The notes under the pieces: model-generated
What the model was told of the DNA's origin: nothing
Databases searched by the model: none
The model's input: only the letters and a program-made list of their open reading frames with translations
Translations under genes and position numbers: made by a program
Assembly (NCBI RefSeq): GCF_002960425.1
Contig: NZ_POIZ01000087.1
Span: 62,001 to 126,000 of the forward strand
Source of the DNA: Streptococcus suis
Lineage (GTDB): Bacteria > Bacillota > Bacilli > Lactobacillales > Streptococcaceae
Reading direction: 5' to 3'
Length of the DNA stretch: 64,000 bases
Part shown: positions 37,869 to 47,697 of the stretch, in pieces
Position numbering within the stretch: position 1 is the stretch's first letter
Layout of the letters: each line of letters begins with the position of its first letter

Positions 37869-38852
37869 CTAGATTGAATCACCATTCCAGATTGAATTTT
37901 TTACGATGACATAGTCCACGTGTTTCAAGCTGGTAATATCACGACCACCTGCATAGGAAATAGAGGATTGCAAATCTTGCTCCATTTCAATCAGAGTATC
38001 TCTCAAATGTCCCTTGGCTGGCAGGAGAATTTTTTTACCTTCTACGTTCTTATAGGCTCCTTTTTGGTATTCAGATGCAGAGCCATAGTATTCTTTAAAC
38101 TGTTTGCCGTCTACTTCCACCGTCTTTCCAGGGCTTTCGATGTGTCCTGCAAAGAGAGAGCCAATCATGACCATGCTTGCACCGAAACGGATGGATTTGG
38201 CAATATCTCCGTGGGTACGGATACCACCGTCCGCAATAATCGGCTTACGAGCAGCTTTTGAACACCAACGAAGGGCAGCCAGCTGCCAACCGCCTGTACC
38301 AAAACCAGTTTTGACCTTGGTGATGCAGACCTTACCAGGACCAATTCCAACTTTTGTCGCATCCGCACCAGCATTTTCCAACTCACGAACAGCTTCTGGA
38401 GTGCCGACATTCCCAGCAATGACAAAGGTATCAGGCAATTCTTTCTTGATATGCTTGATCATCTTAATGACACTATCCGCATGACCATGCGCAATGTCAA
38501 TGGTAATAAACTCAGGCGCGTCAGCTTTTAAACTAGAAACAAAGTCATACTCATAGTCTTTCACACCAACCGAGATAGAAGCAATCAAGCCTTGGTCATG
38601 CATGCGTTTCACGAAAGGAACACGCCCCTCCTCATCAAAACGGTGCATGATGTAAAAATAACCATCTTTGGCCAACATTTCTGCCACATCTTCATCCAAG
38701 ATCGTCTGCATATTGGCAGGAACCACTGGCAGTTTAAAAGTGTATTTTCCGAGTGTTACAGATGTATCTGCCTCTGAACGACTATTGATGATACATTTGT
38801 TTGGAATGAGCTGAATATCTTCGTAGTCAAAAACTGGTGTTTCATTAAACAT
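37869..38852 (-). CDS. guaC: GMP reductase
   Basis: Reduces GMP to IMP with NADPH, returning guanine nucleotides to the purine pool. The 327-residue TIM barrel has [21 protein letters not shown], the catalytic Cys176 in [17 protein letters not shown], and [14 protein letters not shown]. The short length and absence of CBS domains separate it from IMP dehydrogenase. A strong promoter lies about 70 bases upstream, with repeated CGAAC motifs near it that resemble streptococcal PurR boxes. Confidence 0.96.
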   Translation of the reverse strand: MFNETPVFDYEDIQLIPNKCIINSRSEADTSVTLGKYTFKLPVVPANMQTILDEDVAEMLAKDGYFYIMHRFDEEGRVPFVKRMHDQGLIASISVGVKDYEYDFVSSLKADAPEFITIDIAHGHADSVIKMIKHIKKELPDTFVIAGNVGTPEAVRELENAGADATKVGIGPGKVCITKVKTGFGTGGWQLAALRWCSKAARKPIIADGGIRTHGDIAKSIRFGASMVMIGSLFAGHIESPGKTVEVDGKQFKEYYGSASEYQKGAYKNVEGKKILLPAKGHLRDTLIEMEQDLQSSISYAGGRDITSLKHVDYVIVKNSIWNGDSI

Positions 38853-38934
38853 GAGCTTCTCCTCTGTTCGTTTTTAAATGATTTTTGTATTAGGAAATAC
38901 TAGTTTGTTCGTTTTTCCTTAACCGACATCTAAA

Positions 38935-38965
38935 ATTATATCTCATCGTTTGGTTTTTGTCAATA
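38935..38965 (-). promoter_or_regulatory. Promoter of guaC with nearby CGAAC motifs
   Basis: On the minus strand TTGACA, a 17-base spacer and TATAAT, both perfect. AAACGAAC occurs downstream in the leader twice (near 38867 and 38911), and TAAACGAACGTTTA stands upstream (near 38983-38996). PurR sites in streptococci contain CCGAAC, so a purine regulator is possible. The rest of the 292-base spacer to nth shows nothing further except the nth terminator. Confidence 0.6.
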
Positions 38966-39111
38966 TACTTTGTGCATCATGAGTAAACGTTCGTTTATTA
39001 TTGTTTTAATAAAGCAAAATAGGATTGAATATTCGTCAAATTCCGTTTTAGAAGACATTCTATTGAATATTTCTAAAAACGTTCTGATTTTACTGGAAAT
39101 TTTTGACAAGA

Positions 39112-39146
39112 ATACGAAAAAAATCCTCAAAAACTGAAGATTTTTT
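39112..39146 (-). terminator. Terminator of nth
   Basis: AAAAATCTTC and GAGGATTTTT arms with a T-rich loop, then TTT on the minus strand, at the nth stop. Confidence 0.7.
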
Positions 39147-39768
39147 ACTCAAATTCATATAATTGTGGAAATTTATCACATTCAGGATTTTTGGGATGGC
39201 AGACTTCTCGTCCAAAATAAATCATGGCCTGGTGGGCTGGCAGCCAGAGTTCTGGTGGTAAGACCTCCATGACCCGCTTTTCCGTTTCCAGTGGGGTCGC
39301 TGATTTTTTGACAATATCGTGGTGTTTGCAGATCCGACCCACATGGGTATCGACTGCGAATGCAGGAATGCCAAAACCGACACTCAACACCACATTGGCC
39401 GTTTTTCTCCCCACACCGGCTAAGGCTTCTAATTCCTCCCGTGTCTGTGGGACAATGCCATCATGTCGGTCCAACAACTGCTGGGCGCATTCTTTCAAAA
39501 ACTTGGCCTTATTACGATACAAGCCCAAGCGAGAAATGTAGGGCTCGATGTCCTTCACCTCTGCTGCTGCCATGGCTTGAGGCGTTGGGAAAGCCTCGAA
39601 CAAACCTGGGGTTGCCTTGTTAACTGCAGCATCCGTTGTCTGAGCTGACAAAAGTACTGCGCAGACCAATTCAAAATGGTTGCGGAAATCCAGACTAGGC
39701 TGAGCATCAGGATAAAGGGCGATGATTTCTTCAATAACTTTTCTTGCACGTTTCTTTGATAATACCAT
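39145..39768 (-). CDS. nth: Endonuclease III, lacking two of four Fe-S cysteines
   Basis: Removes oxidised pyrimidines from DNA and nicks the AP site. The 207-residue protein keeps the helix-hairpin-helix LEALAGVGRKTANVVL with Lys122 and the catalytic Asp140 in AFAVDTHVGRI. The C-terminal [4Fe-4S] loop normally reads C-x6-C-x2-C-x5-C; here only Cys190 and Cys197 remain, and the sequence ends ECDKFPQLYEFE. The cluster is therefore probably absent, which is likely a lineage trait, not a defect. It is divergent from nnrD. Confidence 0.93.
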   Translation of the reverse strand: MVLSKKRARKVIEEIIALYPDAQPSLDFRNHFELVCAVLLSAQTTDAAVNKATPGLFEAFPTPQAMAAAEVKDIEPYISRLGLYRNKAKFLKECAQQLLDRHDGIVPQTREELEALAGVGRKTANVVLSVGFGIPAFAVDTHVGRICKHHDIVKKSATPLETEKRVMEVLPPELWLPAHQAMIYFGREVCHPKNPECDKFPQLYEFE

Positions 39769-39834
39769 ATGTCCATTATAGCATGAAAAAGGAGAATTTT
39801 CTAAAAAGTAACTTGCGAATGTGTCCCGTTCTCA

Positions 39835-39843
39835 TGCTATAAT
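39835..39843 (+). promoter_or_regulatory. Extended -10 of nnrD
   Basis: TGCTATAAT (TATAAT at 39838-39843) upstream of the nnrD ribosome site, with only a poor -35. Confidence 0.6.
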
Positions 39844-39868
39844 AATCTATAGAAAGGAGTTGACTATC

Positions 39869-40711
39869 ATGGATTTACAAGAACTTTGTCGGCAGGTCAT
39901 TCAGGAACGACCTATGAACAGCCACAAGGGAACCTTCGGCCGTGCCTTACTGATTGGCGGACTTTACCCTTACGGTGGCGCCATCATCATGACTGCCCTA
40001 GCCACTGTCAATAGCGGAGCTGGCTTGGTTACTGTCGCTACTGAGAAAGAAAACATTCCAGCACTGCATAGTCACCTACCTGAAGCCATGGCCTTTTCGG
40101 TTGAGGACAAAGACTTACTCCTAGTAAATATAAAACATGCTGACCTGGTATTGATTGGGCCTGGTTTAGGGGACAATAGCCGAGCAAAAAACCTAGTTGA
40201 CCTTGTACTTGAAAATGTGTCAGAAAAACAAATTCTTGTCCTGGATGGCTCTGCCTTGACCTTGATAGCCAAACAGAACAGGAAAATTTTTCCCTGCAAA
40301 CAGGTCATCCTGACACCTCACCAAAAAGAATGGGAAAGATTGTCTGCCATCCCCATTGACCGACAAACAAGCCAGACCAACCTAACCGCCTTAAGAGAGT
40401 TTCAAGAACATACTATTTTAGTCGCCAAAAGTTTTATGACACAAGTGCTTCAAGCAGCCCCCGAACAGATTACTCCCATCAAAGCAGGCGGTCCCTACCA
40501 AGCAACAGGTGGAATGGGCGATACGCTTGCTGGCATGATTGCAGGATTTGCCCTGCAATTTCCACATGCTCCCCTATACGATAAAGTCGTTGCAGCCACC
40601 TACCTTCATTCCTATATCGCTGACCAATTGGCCCAGCAATTCTATCTTGTAAAACCTACAGATATTTCGAAAGACATTCAAAAAACCATGCATTACTTTC
40701 AGATGAAATAA
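39869..40711 (+). CDS. nnrD: ADP-dependent NAD(P)H-hydrate dehydratase
   Basis: Repairs hydrated NAD(P)H in an ADP- or ATP-dependent dehydration. The 280-residue protein is the YjeF C-terminal (ribokinase-like) domain alone, with no epimerase domain. Features are KGTFGRALLIGG, GAIIMTALATVNSGAGLVT, DLVLIGPGLG, LTPHQKEW and GGMGDTLAGMIAGF with the catalytic Asp. I start at the ATG at 39869 because AAAGGAG stands nine bases before; the upstream in-frame ATG 16 codons earlier is within the promoter. Confidence 0.93.
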   Translation: MDLQELCRQVIQERPMNSHKGTFGRALLIGGLYPYGGAIIMTALATVNSGAGLVTVATEKENIPALHSHLPEAMAFSVEDKDLLLVNIKHADLVLIGPGLGDNSRAKNLVDLVLENVSEKQILVLDGSALTLIAKQNRKIFPCKQVILTPHQKEWERLSAIPIDRQTSQTNLTALREFQEHTILVAKSFMTQVLQAAPEQITPIKAGGPYQATGGMGDTLAGMIAGFALQFPHAPLYDKVVAATYLHSYIADQLAQQFYLVKPTDISKDIQKTMHYFQMK

Positions 40712-40742
40712 GCACCTAATCATCGGACTAGGTGCTTTTTGA
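40712..40742. terminator. Bidirectional terminator between nnrD and the subtilisin gene
   Basis: AGCACCTA and TAGGTGCT arms followed by TTTTTG, between converging 3' ends. Confidence 0.85.
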
Positions 40743-40747
40743 TTGCT

Positions 40748-43700
40748 TTAGACGCTTTCGTATTTTTTCTTTTGAACGAGAAAAACAGTAGTAACTAGAG
40801 CGATTCCCAGGAATAGATATGCACTCTGGTCTTTGGAACTTGTATTCGGTAATTGTCTACCGGAATAAGCAACTGCGGCACTCTCACTTATCTCCTTGTT
40901 CTGAATTGGTGCTTTTTCCTGACTAACAGCAGATTGATATACAGGATGGTTTTCTCGTGCTACTAGAACAAAGGATGACCTTTGCTTCTTATCCGTACTC
41001 AATTGAGGACGAGGATCTGGGAAGTTGATAGAGCTCGCATTTGCGACTGTTATGTTAATAGTATTTGTCTTTTCTTCCACTACCTTCTCTTCCTCTGATA
41101 CAGGCAACGGTGGCTGTTCAGGCTTACTTGCTTTTTCTTCTGATGGAAGGACAGGCTCTACAGGTGGTGGAGTAGCTTTCTCATCTGGCTTAATGCTTGA
41201 TTCAGCATTCTCAGAAGGCTGGTTTTCGCTAGTTGGAGTTGCTACACCATCTAATGCCACTTGAGCAGCCTGAAGCTCAGCCAGTGCTTGATCAACACTA
41301 GCTTGGCTAGCATGTTCATCAGCAAGGACTGCTTTAGCTTTTGCAAGAGCTTGGTCATATGTCTGTTTTACCATCTCAGAAGCATTGAGATATTTTACAT
41401 CCGTTGTTCTGAGAACAGTAGAAAGTGATACGGCATTTCTTAGTGCAATGATATCTGTAGACTGACCATCTAAGTCAGATTTGCTAGCTTGCAAGTTTGA
41501 TACTGCTTGATCGATTTCTTGCTGACTCACTTTATCTTTGAGAAGGGTCATTTTTGCCAAGCGGATAGCTGTATCATAGGCGATTTGAGCTGGAGATGAC
41601 GCATTATAATAAACAGCTTCTTCTATCACTTTATAATAAGTTTCTAGCTCTTTCACCAAGGCGCTGGTGTCTGTTGCCTGACCGTTTAGAGCTGACTTAG
41701 CTTTGGTCAAATCTTCTATCACTTGGTCAACATCATTCTGAAGGTGTTTATTCGCTAAAATCAACTGTGCCTCTTCTAAAACTTTATTAAATTCAACTTG
41801 AAGCGAACTGTCAGCATTGTAATAAGTTGCTGTTTCCTCAATTTTAGCTAGTTCAGTCAATAAATTGGACAGAGCCCGTTTATCAATCAGAGTCAATTTC
41901 TTACGATTGACTTGGTCGACTAATACTTCTAGGTTCAAATCTTCATAAAACTCATAACCTTCAGGTAGGTTGGTCGCAATCGTATATTGCCCAACGGGAA
42001 CAAACTTGCCATAGTCTGTTTTTGAATACTTGGCATTTGGCAAAGCAAGACTTAGGCCATCTGCCGTTACTAGTGTTACATTTGTACCAACAGGCAAGAG
42101 TTTATCGACATCGACCAACAAACTTGCTTTTTCCTTAGAAAGAACATAGAAATCAATCTGACCAATACTATTTTCTTCACTAATTGTTACATTTAACGTT
42201 CTTTCGCTCGCTAGGTTCGCCCACTCTGTATCATATAGGAATAGTTCAAAACTATAGGTACCAAATGGTAATTTAACAATACTGTTATTCTCTGCATAGC
42301 GAGGTAGTTCTGTGACAACTTGACCATTCTGATCTCTCACAATGTATGAAAAATCAATTTGTGCATCTTGCTTGGTTGTCTGATCAAGCAAATTAACCGT
42401 CACCAAGCCGTTACCATTTCCAATTCCAACTAAGTTCTCAACTTTTTCAGAACTTACGTTTCCAGCAAAATCTTCCACCAGATAGTAAAATTTAGAAATA
42501 TCAGCTAAATCAAGTGGCAAAGTGAAACTGCCGTCCTCGTTTTGTGCAACAAAAACCTTATTATCAGTCACTGTGACATGACCTTTTTCGTCAGTAGCTG
42601 TCAAGGTTGTCAATCCATTCTCACCACTTACTAAATAGAATACTCGTTCGCGGAATATTCCTGCTGGTCCTTTTTCAGTGGCTGGGCGTGGATCAAATTT
42701 GTAGCTGCTCGCATCATAAGTAGCCGTTGTGATGTTTGGTGCTTGGCGGTCAACGATCACGTCAAATTCCAATTTTTGCAGGTCTGCTCCAGGAACCTCT
42801 GGAAGATAGGTCAAGACATACTTATAGTTTCCGTCTGCTAACGGATTGCCATTGCTATCTAAACCAGACCATTCCGTTGGATAAACAACTGTTGATTTTG
42901 GATTGAGTTCATTTCCACTGTAATAATTTTTTTCACCAGTTTCAGCCTTGCTTGTCCATAAAGCTTGAGTCCGCTCTGTATCTTCTGCCGCATAAACAGA
43001 GGCAACAAGATTTGTGTAATTACGCAGGAAAACGCCTTTAAATAGGACTGATTCTTGAATATTATCACCATTTGGAGAAATAGCTAGTTTTAATTGTCCC
43101 GTTTCATCCATGGAGAGAACGAATTGATCCTTATCATTCTTAAAGGCTCCAAGAACTTTCATCTCCTCTTCAGTCATGCGGTCCGTAGAATACACTTTTT
43201 CAGAGTAATTTGTCAACAAACCTGTAAAATCTTGGTCTTGTTTTACTTCCAGTATTTCCTCCATATTAGGTGTGAAATAAAATCCAACTTGACCTTCTGG
43301 TAAGAGTTGATAAATCGGTGTTTCAACCACTGGCAGATTTTGGAATTCTCCTCTATAAGCAACATATGGAATACTGATTACCTCACCAGCGTCCACAGGG
43401 TCGGTAAAACGTACAAAACCTTCTAAAAAGTAACCATTAGGCATTTCTTGGAGTAGGGTTTCTGAAAACTCAGAAGCATCTACTTTGATGGTGACTTGCT
43501 GACTACTATTAGCCTTCACTGTAATTTCTTGACCTGGAATAGCCATCAATTCGCGTGATACTAAGACTGCTAACCCTTCATAGGTCTGGTCTGTATTGAC
43601 ATGAGTAGTATAATTCAATACCTTATCTTCTGAACTAATATTGTGCACTTCTACCGTGAATTCAAATTGGTCACCAACATTTCCTAAAGTCAAGCTAGGG

Positions 43701-45694
43701 TAGCTATCCAGACCTGTAACGAAGAGGTCTTTTGATACAGCAGCTGCCACATCAAGCATCCCCGCTCCTTGTTGACGTGGAGAAGTATAGGCTTGGTTTA
43801 ACGTATCAAAATGGGTTTTTGCCGTTGACATGAGCAACTGTTTGACCAACGTTTCCAGTTCAGCAGCTGATTTATTAGGAAACTTATCTTTCAAATATTG
43901 TTTCACCAAGACGGCAGCTCCTGCCACGTGAGGCGCAGCCATACTAGTACCACTTTGGGAAGCGTATTGGTTGTCATTGATAGCTGAATAGATAGAACCA
44001 CCCGGCGCTGCTATATCTGGTTTTAATTCTCCATCAGCAGATAGGCCCCAACTGGAGAATGCCGACATCATGCCCGCTTCTGGATTGGCAACAGCCTCAG
44101 ATTCGTTGTTAAACTGGATTTTATACGAATTAACCGCGAGGGCCTCACCAAACTCTGCAGGAATAAAAACAGATGGTATGGCAATAGCTGTTTCATCCAA
44201 GGCCATTCCGATATTTTCTTCGCCTACTACATTGTTGAAGATAACAACACCTTCTGCACCAGCCTTGGTAGCATTGGAAATTTTGCTAGAGAAATTGATG
44301 CTTCCACGCTTAATAAGCGCTAGCTTACCAGTCAGGTCAAGATTTGTAAAATCTTCTTCTTTCCCCAAGCCCACGTAAACATAATCATAGGCCTTTCCAA
44401 TTTCAAATTTCTTCTCACTTCTATCAGGATTATCGTAAGAACTACGGCCAAAATTCAAATCAGCATTGTCTTCAAGACCGACAATATTCAAAACACGCTG
44501 ATTGATGACACTATTATTAAACGAGGCAACAGAAATAGCATCTTTGGCTGTCGAAGGATCTGCAACCAAACCATAGTCGAGATTTGTACTCCATGGAATG
44601 GAATGTCCCGCACCAAAAGCACCGTCATTGCCAGCTGCAATAACCACTGAAACACCCGCTTTACGCGCCAATTCAATAGCTGCAAGGACAGTATTGTCCA
44701 TATTGACAAGAGAGCCATTAGCGCCACCTAAACTCAAGTTAATGCTATCTGCCCCAAGTTTTACGGCGTCTTCAATAGCTCTCACATACAAGGCTGCGCC
44801 GGTTGTGCTACTAACATCAGAGAAGACCCTCATAAACATGACCTGTGATTCTGGGGCAACACCCTGAATATAGCGGCCACCGTCCATGGTTGATGGATTA
44901 CCTGCAGCAATCCCGGTAACATGCATACCGTGTGACTGACTAGCCTCTTCTTTTAGCACATCATTTCCATCAGCATAGTTGTAGCCAAACACAACCTTGT
45001 CACTGAACCATTTTCCGTAAGAAATACCTGCTGCAGCTTTTGCGGCTTCTAATTCTTGAGCAGATTGGTACTTAGCCTTACTTGTATCTGATATTTTTAA
45101 TACATCATGCTCAACGTCCAATCCAGAGTCAATAATGGCTACAATGCTTCCCTCTCCCTTGTAGCCAGTTTCCCAAACGGTTGGCGCAGAAATCATAGAA
45201 TTACTATCTGCATCTAAGGTTGTAGCCAAGCTTCTTAGGGCAGGGCTTACCTGGTTATTCACCTTCTGCTGATCTGCCAGCTCTATGTTTGTTTCCAATG
45301 ATGGTTCGCTTGCACTTGCCTCACTTGCTGGAACTTCCACAATTTCTTCTGTTTTGACATTACTTTCACTTGACACTGTTTCATCAGTTGTAGGATTTGT
45401 GGCAGAAACTTCTTGGCTCTGATTCTCACTTACCTCATTGCTTTCTACAATCTCCACAGGTAAAATCTCTTCTGATTGAGGCTTGACTTCCTCTTGCTGA
45501 AGTTGAGAATTAACTTGAACTTCAAAGGTATCCTCAACGGGTGCAACTTGCTCCACCGTCTGATCGACAGCAGCATTCTCCAACACTTGTTCTGCAAAAA
45601 CCTGAGAAGTTCCTGCAAAAGAAATAATGGAACCAACTAAAACTGAAACTAACCCAAGTTTACATTTTCTGAGTGAAAATCGTTGTCTTTTCAT
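40748..45694 (-). CDS. sspA: Cell-wall subtilisin-like serine protease (SspA type)
   Basis: A 1648-residue secreted protease. N-terminal FSLRKCKLGLVSVLVGSI signal of the YSIRK class, a Glu/Val-rich propeptide, then an S8 domain with Asp189 (VAIIDSGLD), His255 (SHGMHVTGI) and Ser584 (SGTSMAAPHV). A PA-type insert (LALIKRGSINFSSKI) interrupts the domain. Fn3-like domains follow, as in C5a peptidase-type proteases, then three FIVAR-like helical repeats (ALNGQATD, DLDGQSTD, ALDGVATP) and a Pro/Glu wall-spanning segment. The sorting signal is LPNTS, a helix and KKKYESV. It matches what is known of the S. suis surface subtilisin, a virulence factor. Confidence 0.88.
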   Translation of the reverse strand: MKRQRFSLRKCKLGLVSVLVGSIISFAGTSQVFAEQVLENAAVDQTVEQVAPVEDTFEVQVNSQLQQEEVKPQSEEILPVEIVESNEVSENQSQEVSATNPTTDETVSSESNVKTEEIVEVPASEASASEPSLETNIELADQQKVNNQVSPALRSLATTLDADSNSMISAPTVWETGYKGEGSIVAIIDSGLDVEHDVLKISDTSKAKYQSAQELEAAKAAAGISYGKWFSDKVVFGYNYADGNDVLKEEASQSHGMHVTGIAAGNPSTMDGGRYIQGVAPESQVMFMRVFSDVSSTTGAALYVRAIEDAVKLGADSINLSLGGANGSLVNMDNTVLAAIELARKAGVSVVIAAGNDGAFGAGHSIPWSTNLDYGLVADPSTAKDAISVASFNNSVINQRVLNIVGLEDNADLNFGRSSYDNPDRSEKKFEIGKAYDYVYVGLGKEEDFTNLDLTGKLALIKRGSINFSSKISNATKAGAEGVVIFNNVVGEENIGMALDETAIAIPSVFIPAEFGEALAVNSYKIQFNNESEAVANPEAGMMSAFSSWGLSADGELKPDIAAPGGSIYSAINDNQYASQSGTSMAAPHVAGAAVLVKQYLKDKFPNKSAAELETLVKQLLMSTAKTHFDTLNQAYTSPRQQGAGMLDVAAAVSKDLFVTGLDSYPSLTLGNVGDQFEFTVEVHNISSEDKVLNYTTHVNTDQTYEGLAVLVSRELMAIPGQEITVKANSSQQVTIKVDASEFSETLLQEMPNGYFLEGFVRFTDPVDAGEVISIPYVAYRGEFQNLPVVETPIYQLLPEGQVGFYFTPNMEEILEVKQDQDFTGLLTNYSEKVYSTDRMTEEEMKVLGAFKNDKDQFVLSMDETGQLKLAISPNGDNIQESVLFKGVFLRNYTNLVASVYAAEDTERTQALWTSKAETGEKNYYSGNELNPKSTVVYPTEWSGLDSNGNPLADGNYKYVLTYLPEVPGADLQKLEFDVIVDRQAPNITTATYDASSYKFDPRPATEKGPAGIFRERVFYLVSGENGLTTLTATDEKGHVTVTDNKVFVAQNEDGSFTLPLDLADISKFYYLVEDFAGNVSSEKVENLVGIGNGNGLVTVNLLDQTTKQDAQIDFSYIVRDQNGQVVTELPRYAENNSIVKLPFGTYSFELFLYDTEWANLASERTLNVTISEENSIGQIDFYVLSKEKASLLVDVDKLLPVGTNVTLVTADGLSLALPNAKYSKTDYGKFVPVGQYTIATNLPEGYEFYEDLNLEVLVDQVNRKKLTLIDKRALSNLLTELAKIEETATYYNADSSLQVEFNKVLEEAQLILANKHLQNDVDQVIEDLTKAKSALNGQATDTSALVKELETYYKVIEEAVYYNASSPAQIAYDTAIRLAKMTLLKDKVSQQEIDQAVSNLQASKSDLDGQSTDIIALRNAVSLSTVLRTTDVKYLNASEMVKQTYDQALAKAKAVLADEHASQASVDQALAELQAAQVALDGVATPTSENQPSENAESSIKPDEKATPPPVEPVLPSEEKASKPEQPPLPVSEEEKVVEEKTNTINITVANASSINFPDPRPQLSTDKKQRSSFVLVARENHPVYQSAVSQEKAPIQNKEISESAAVAYSGRQLPNTSSKDQSAYLFLGIALVTTVFLVQKKKYESV

Positions 45695-45795
45695 ACTATT
45701 CTCCTGTATTTTTCAATTTATTTTCCTATTTAAACATAATTTAGCCTATATTTCAAGAAAATATTGGGAATTTATGCATAATGTTTGTATTTATA

Positions 45796-45836
45796 CAAAA
45801 AACTACCCTGAACAGTCGTTCAGAGTAGCTACTTTT
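45796..45836 (-). terminator. Terminator of the pot operon
   Basis: CTACTCTGAAC and GTTCAGGGTAG arms with a four-base loop, followed by six T on the minus strand, after potD. Confidence 0.9.
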
Positions 45837-45856
45837 TGCATTCTTAAACAGAGTTT

Positions 45857-46927
45857 CTATTTTCGATACATCTTGAATTGGAGATAGAGGTCATTGTACA
45901 GACCAAGCATCTCTTTTCCAAGGTTGTCATAAACTTCCATTTTCTTCATCGTTTCCTCTGAAGGATAGAAAGATTCGTCATTTTGTGTTTCTTCATCCAG
46001 CATAGCCTTGGCTTCTGGAATTGGCGTGGAGTAGCCCACGTATTCCGCATTTCGATAGGCATTTTCAGGACGGAGCATGAAACTCATGAAAGCATAGGCA
46101 CCGTCAATGTTCTTAGCTGTTTTTGGAATGACCATATTATCAAACCAAAGGTTAGAACCTTTTGATGGTACAACATAGCGGAGGTTTTCATTGCCATCCA
46201 ACATTTCGCTGGCTTCGCCAGAGAAGGAAACGGCAACGGCAGCTGCATCTTGGATCATATAGCCCTTGATTTCATCAGCTACGATGGCCTTGACATTTGG
46301 GGTCATATTGTAAAGGTGCTCAGCTGTTTCTTCAATTTCCGCAGGATTTTTAGAGTTTAGGCTGTAACCCAAAGATTGCAAGCCAAATCCCATGACCTCA
46401 CGAACACCATCGATCAACATGATATTATCACGGTACTCCTCTGACCACAAATCTTCCCATTCTTTAGGAGGATTTTCAACCATGGTTTCATTGTAAACAA
46501 TCCCCAAGGTCCCCCAGAAGTATGGAATAGAATAGTCATTGTTCTTATCAAAACTCAAGCCCATGAATCGCGGATCGATATTGTCCAAACCTTCAATTTT
46601 TGATTTATCCAACTTGATGAGCATATTTTCTTCCGTCATTTTGGAAATCATATACTCAGAAGGAACAGCTAGGTCATAGGTCGTTCCCCCCTGCTTGATC
46701 TTGGTGTACATGGATTCGTTGGAATCAAAGGTCTGGTAATCCACCTGAATACCCGTTTCAGCTGTAAATTCTTCCAGTAATTCTGGATCAATGTAATCTC
46801 CCCAGTTGTAGATGACCAACTTATCCGTCGTTCCTTGGGTTGAATCAGCTTCTAACTTATAACTAATCCCCCACAAAATTAGGATAATGGCTACAATACC
46901 GACAAAGAATGAATACAATCGTTTCAT
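45857..46927 (-). CDS. potD: Spermidine/putrescine-binding protein
   Basis: Extracellular polyamine receptor of the PotABCD importer. The 356 residues contain KLVIYNWGDYIDPELLEEF, YDLAVPSEYMI, PYFWGTLGIVYNE and NLWFDNMVIPKTA, all typical of PotD. The N terminus is an uncleaved-looking anchor (MKRLYSFFVGIVAIILILWG) with no lipobox Cys, as in other streptococcal PotD proteins. It starts with a one-base overlap (TAATG) with potC and is the last gene of potA-potB-potC-potD. Confidence 0.96.
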   Translation of the reverse strand: MKRLYSFFVGIVAIILILWGISYKLEADSTQGTTDKLVIYNWGDYIDPELLEEFTAETGIQVDYQTFDSNESMYTKIKQGGTTYDLAVPSEYMISKMTEENMLIKLDKSKIEGLDNIDPRFMGLSFDKNNDYSIPYFWGTLGIVYNETMVENPPKEWEDLWSEEYRDNIMLIDGVREVMGFGLQSLGYSLNSKNPAEIEETAEHLYNMTPNVKAIVADEIKGYMIQDAAAVAVSFSGEASEMLDGNENLRYVVPSKGSNLWFDNMVIPKTAKNIDGAYAFMSFMLRPENAYRNAEYVGYSTPIPEAKAMLDEETQNDESFYPSEETMKKMEVYDNLGKEMLGLYNDLYLQFKMYRK

Positions 46928-47697
46928 TAGTCAGCCTCCTTTTCACGTGAGATAAAGTAATAGCCCACCACTAACAAGATTGAAAAGAGGAAGACAAGAG
47001 TTGACAGGGCATTGATTTCCAAGGAAATCCCCTGACGTGCCCGTGAATAAATCTCAACAGATAGGTTTGAGTAACCATTTCCTGTTACAAAGAAGGTCAC
47101 GGCAAAGTCATCCAAGGAATAGGTAAAGGCCATAAAATAGCCTGCAATAATGGCTGGTGTCAAATATGGCAACATGATTTCTTTCAGCATTTGTGGCTGG
47201 GTTGCACCCAAGTCATAAGCTGCTGAAATCATATCTGCATTCATTTCCTTCAATCGAGGCAAGACCATCAAGACGACAATCGGAATTGAGAAGGCAATGT
47301 GACTAAGCAAGACAGAAACAAAGCCTAATTGAAAACCAATCATAGTAAAGAGAATCAGGAAACTTGCCCCAATCATAACGTCTGGTGCTACCATCAAGAT
47401 ATTATTGACAGACAGCAAGGCATTTTGGAAACGAGGTTTTGCCTGATAAATATAGATGGCACCAAATGTTCCGATAATGGTCGCAATCAATGAGCTCAAG
47501 AAGGCCAAGAAAAAGGTTTGTGCCAAAATCAACATCAGACGGCTATCACCAAGCATGGATGAAAAATGGTCCAAGGTAAAGCCTGTAAAGCCATTCATAT
47601 CTCCACCTTCATTAAAGGCATAGAAAATGAGATAAAAAATGGGCAAGTAAAGAAGGAGGAAGGCAACTGTTAAGTAGATATTTGCAAATTTCTTCAT
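46927..47697 (-). CDS. potC: Spermidine/putrescine ABC transporter permease PotC
   Basis: Membrane subunit with six helices and the permease loop DLGATQPQMLKEIMLPYLTPAI that contacts PotA. I start at the ATG at 47697 ([19 protein letters not shown], 256 aa), which overlaps the potB stop by one base and has AGAGGAA before it. A longer frame of nine more codons has no support. Confidence 0.95.
   Translation of the reverse strand: MKKFANIYLTVAFLLLYLPIFYLIFYAFNEGGDMNGFTGFTLDHFSSMLGDSRLMLILAQTFFLAFLSSLIATIIGTFGAIYIYQAKPRFQNALLSVNNILMVAPDVMIGASFLILFTMIGFQLGFVSVLLSHIAFSIPIVVLMVLPRLKEMNADMISAAYDLGATQPQMLKEIMLPYLTPAIIAGYFMAFTYSLDDFAVTFFVTGNGYSNLSVEIYSRARQGISLEINALSTLVFLFSILLVVGYYFISREKEAD

Noticed and set aside
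45857-46927. PotD without lipobox as an anomaly
   Set aside because: Streptococcal PotD proteins commonly have this N-terminal anchor without Cys.
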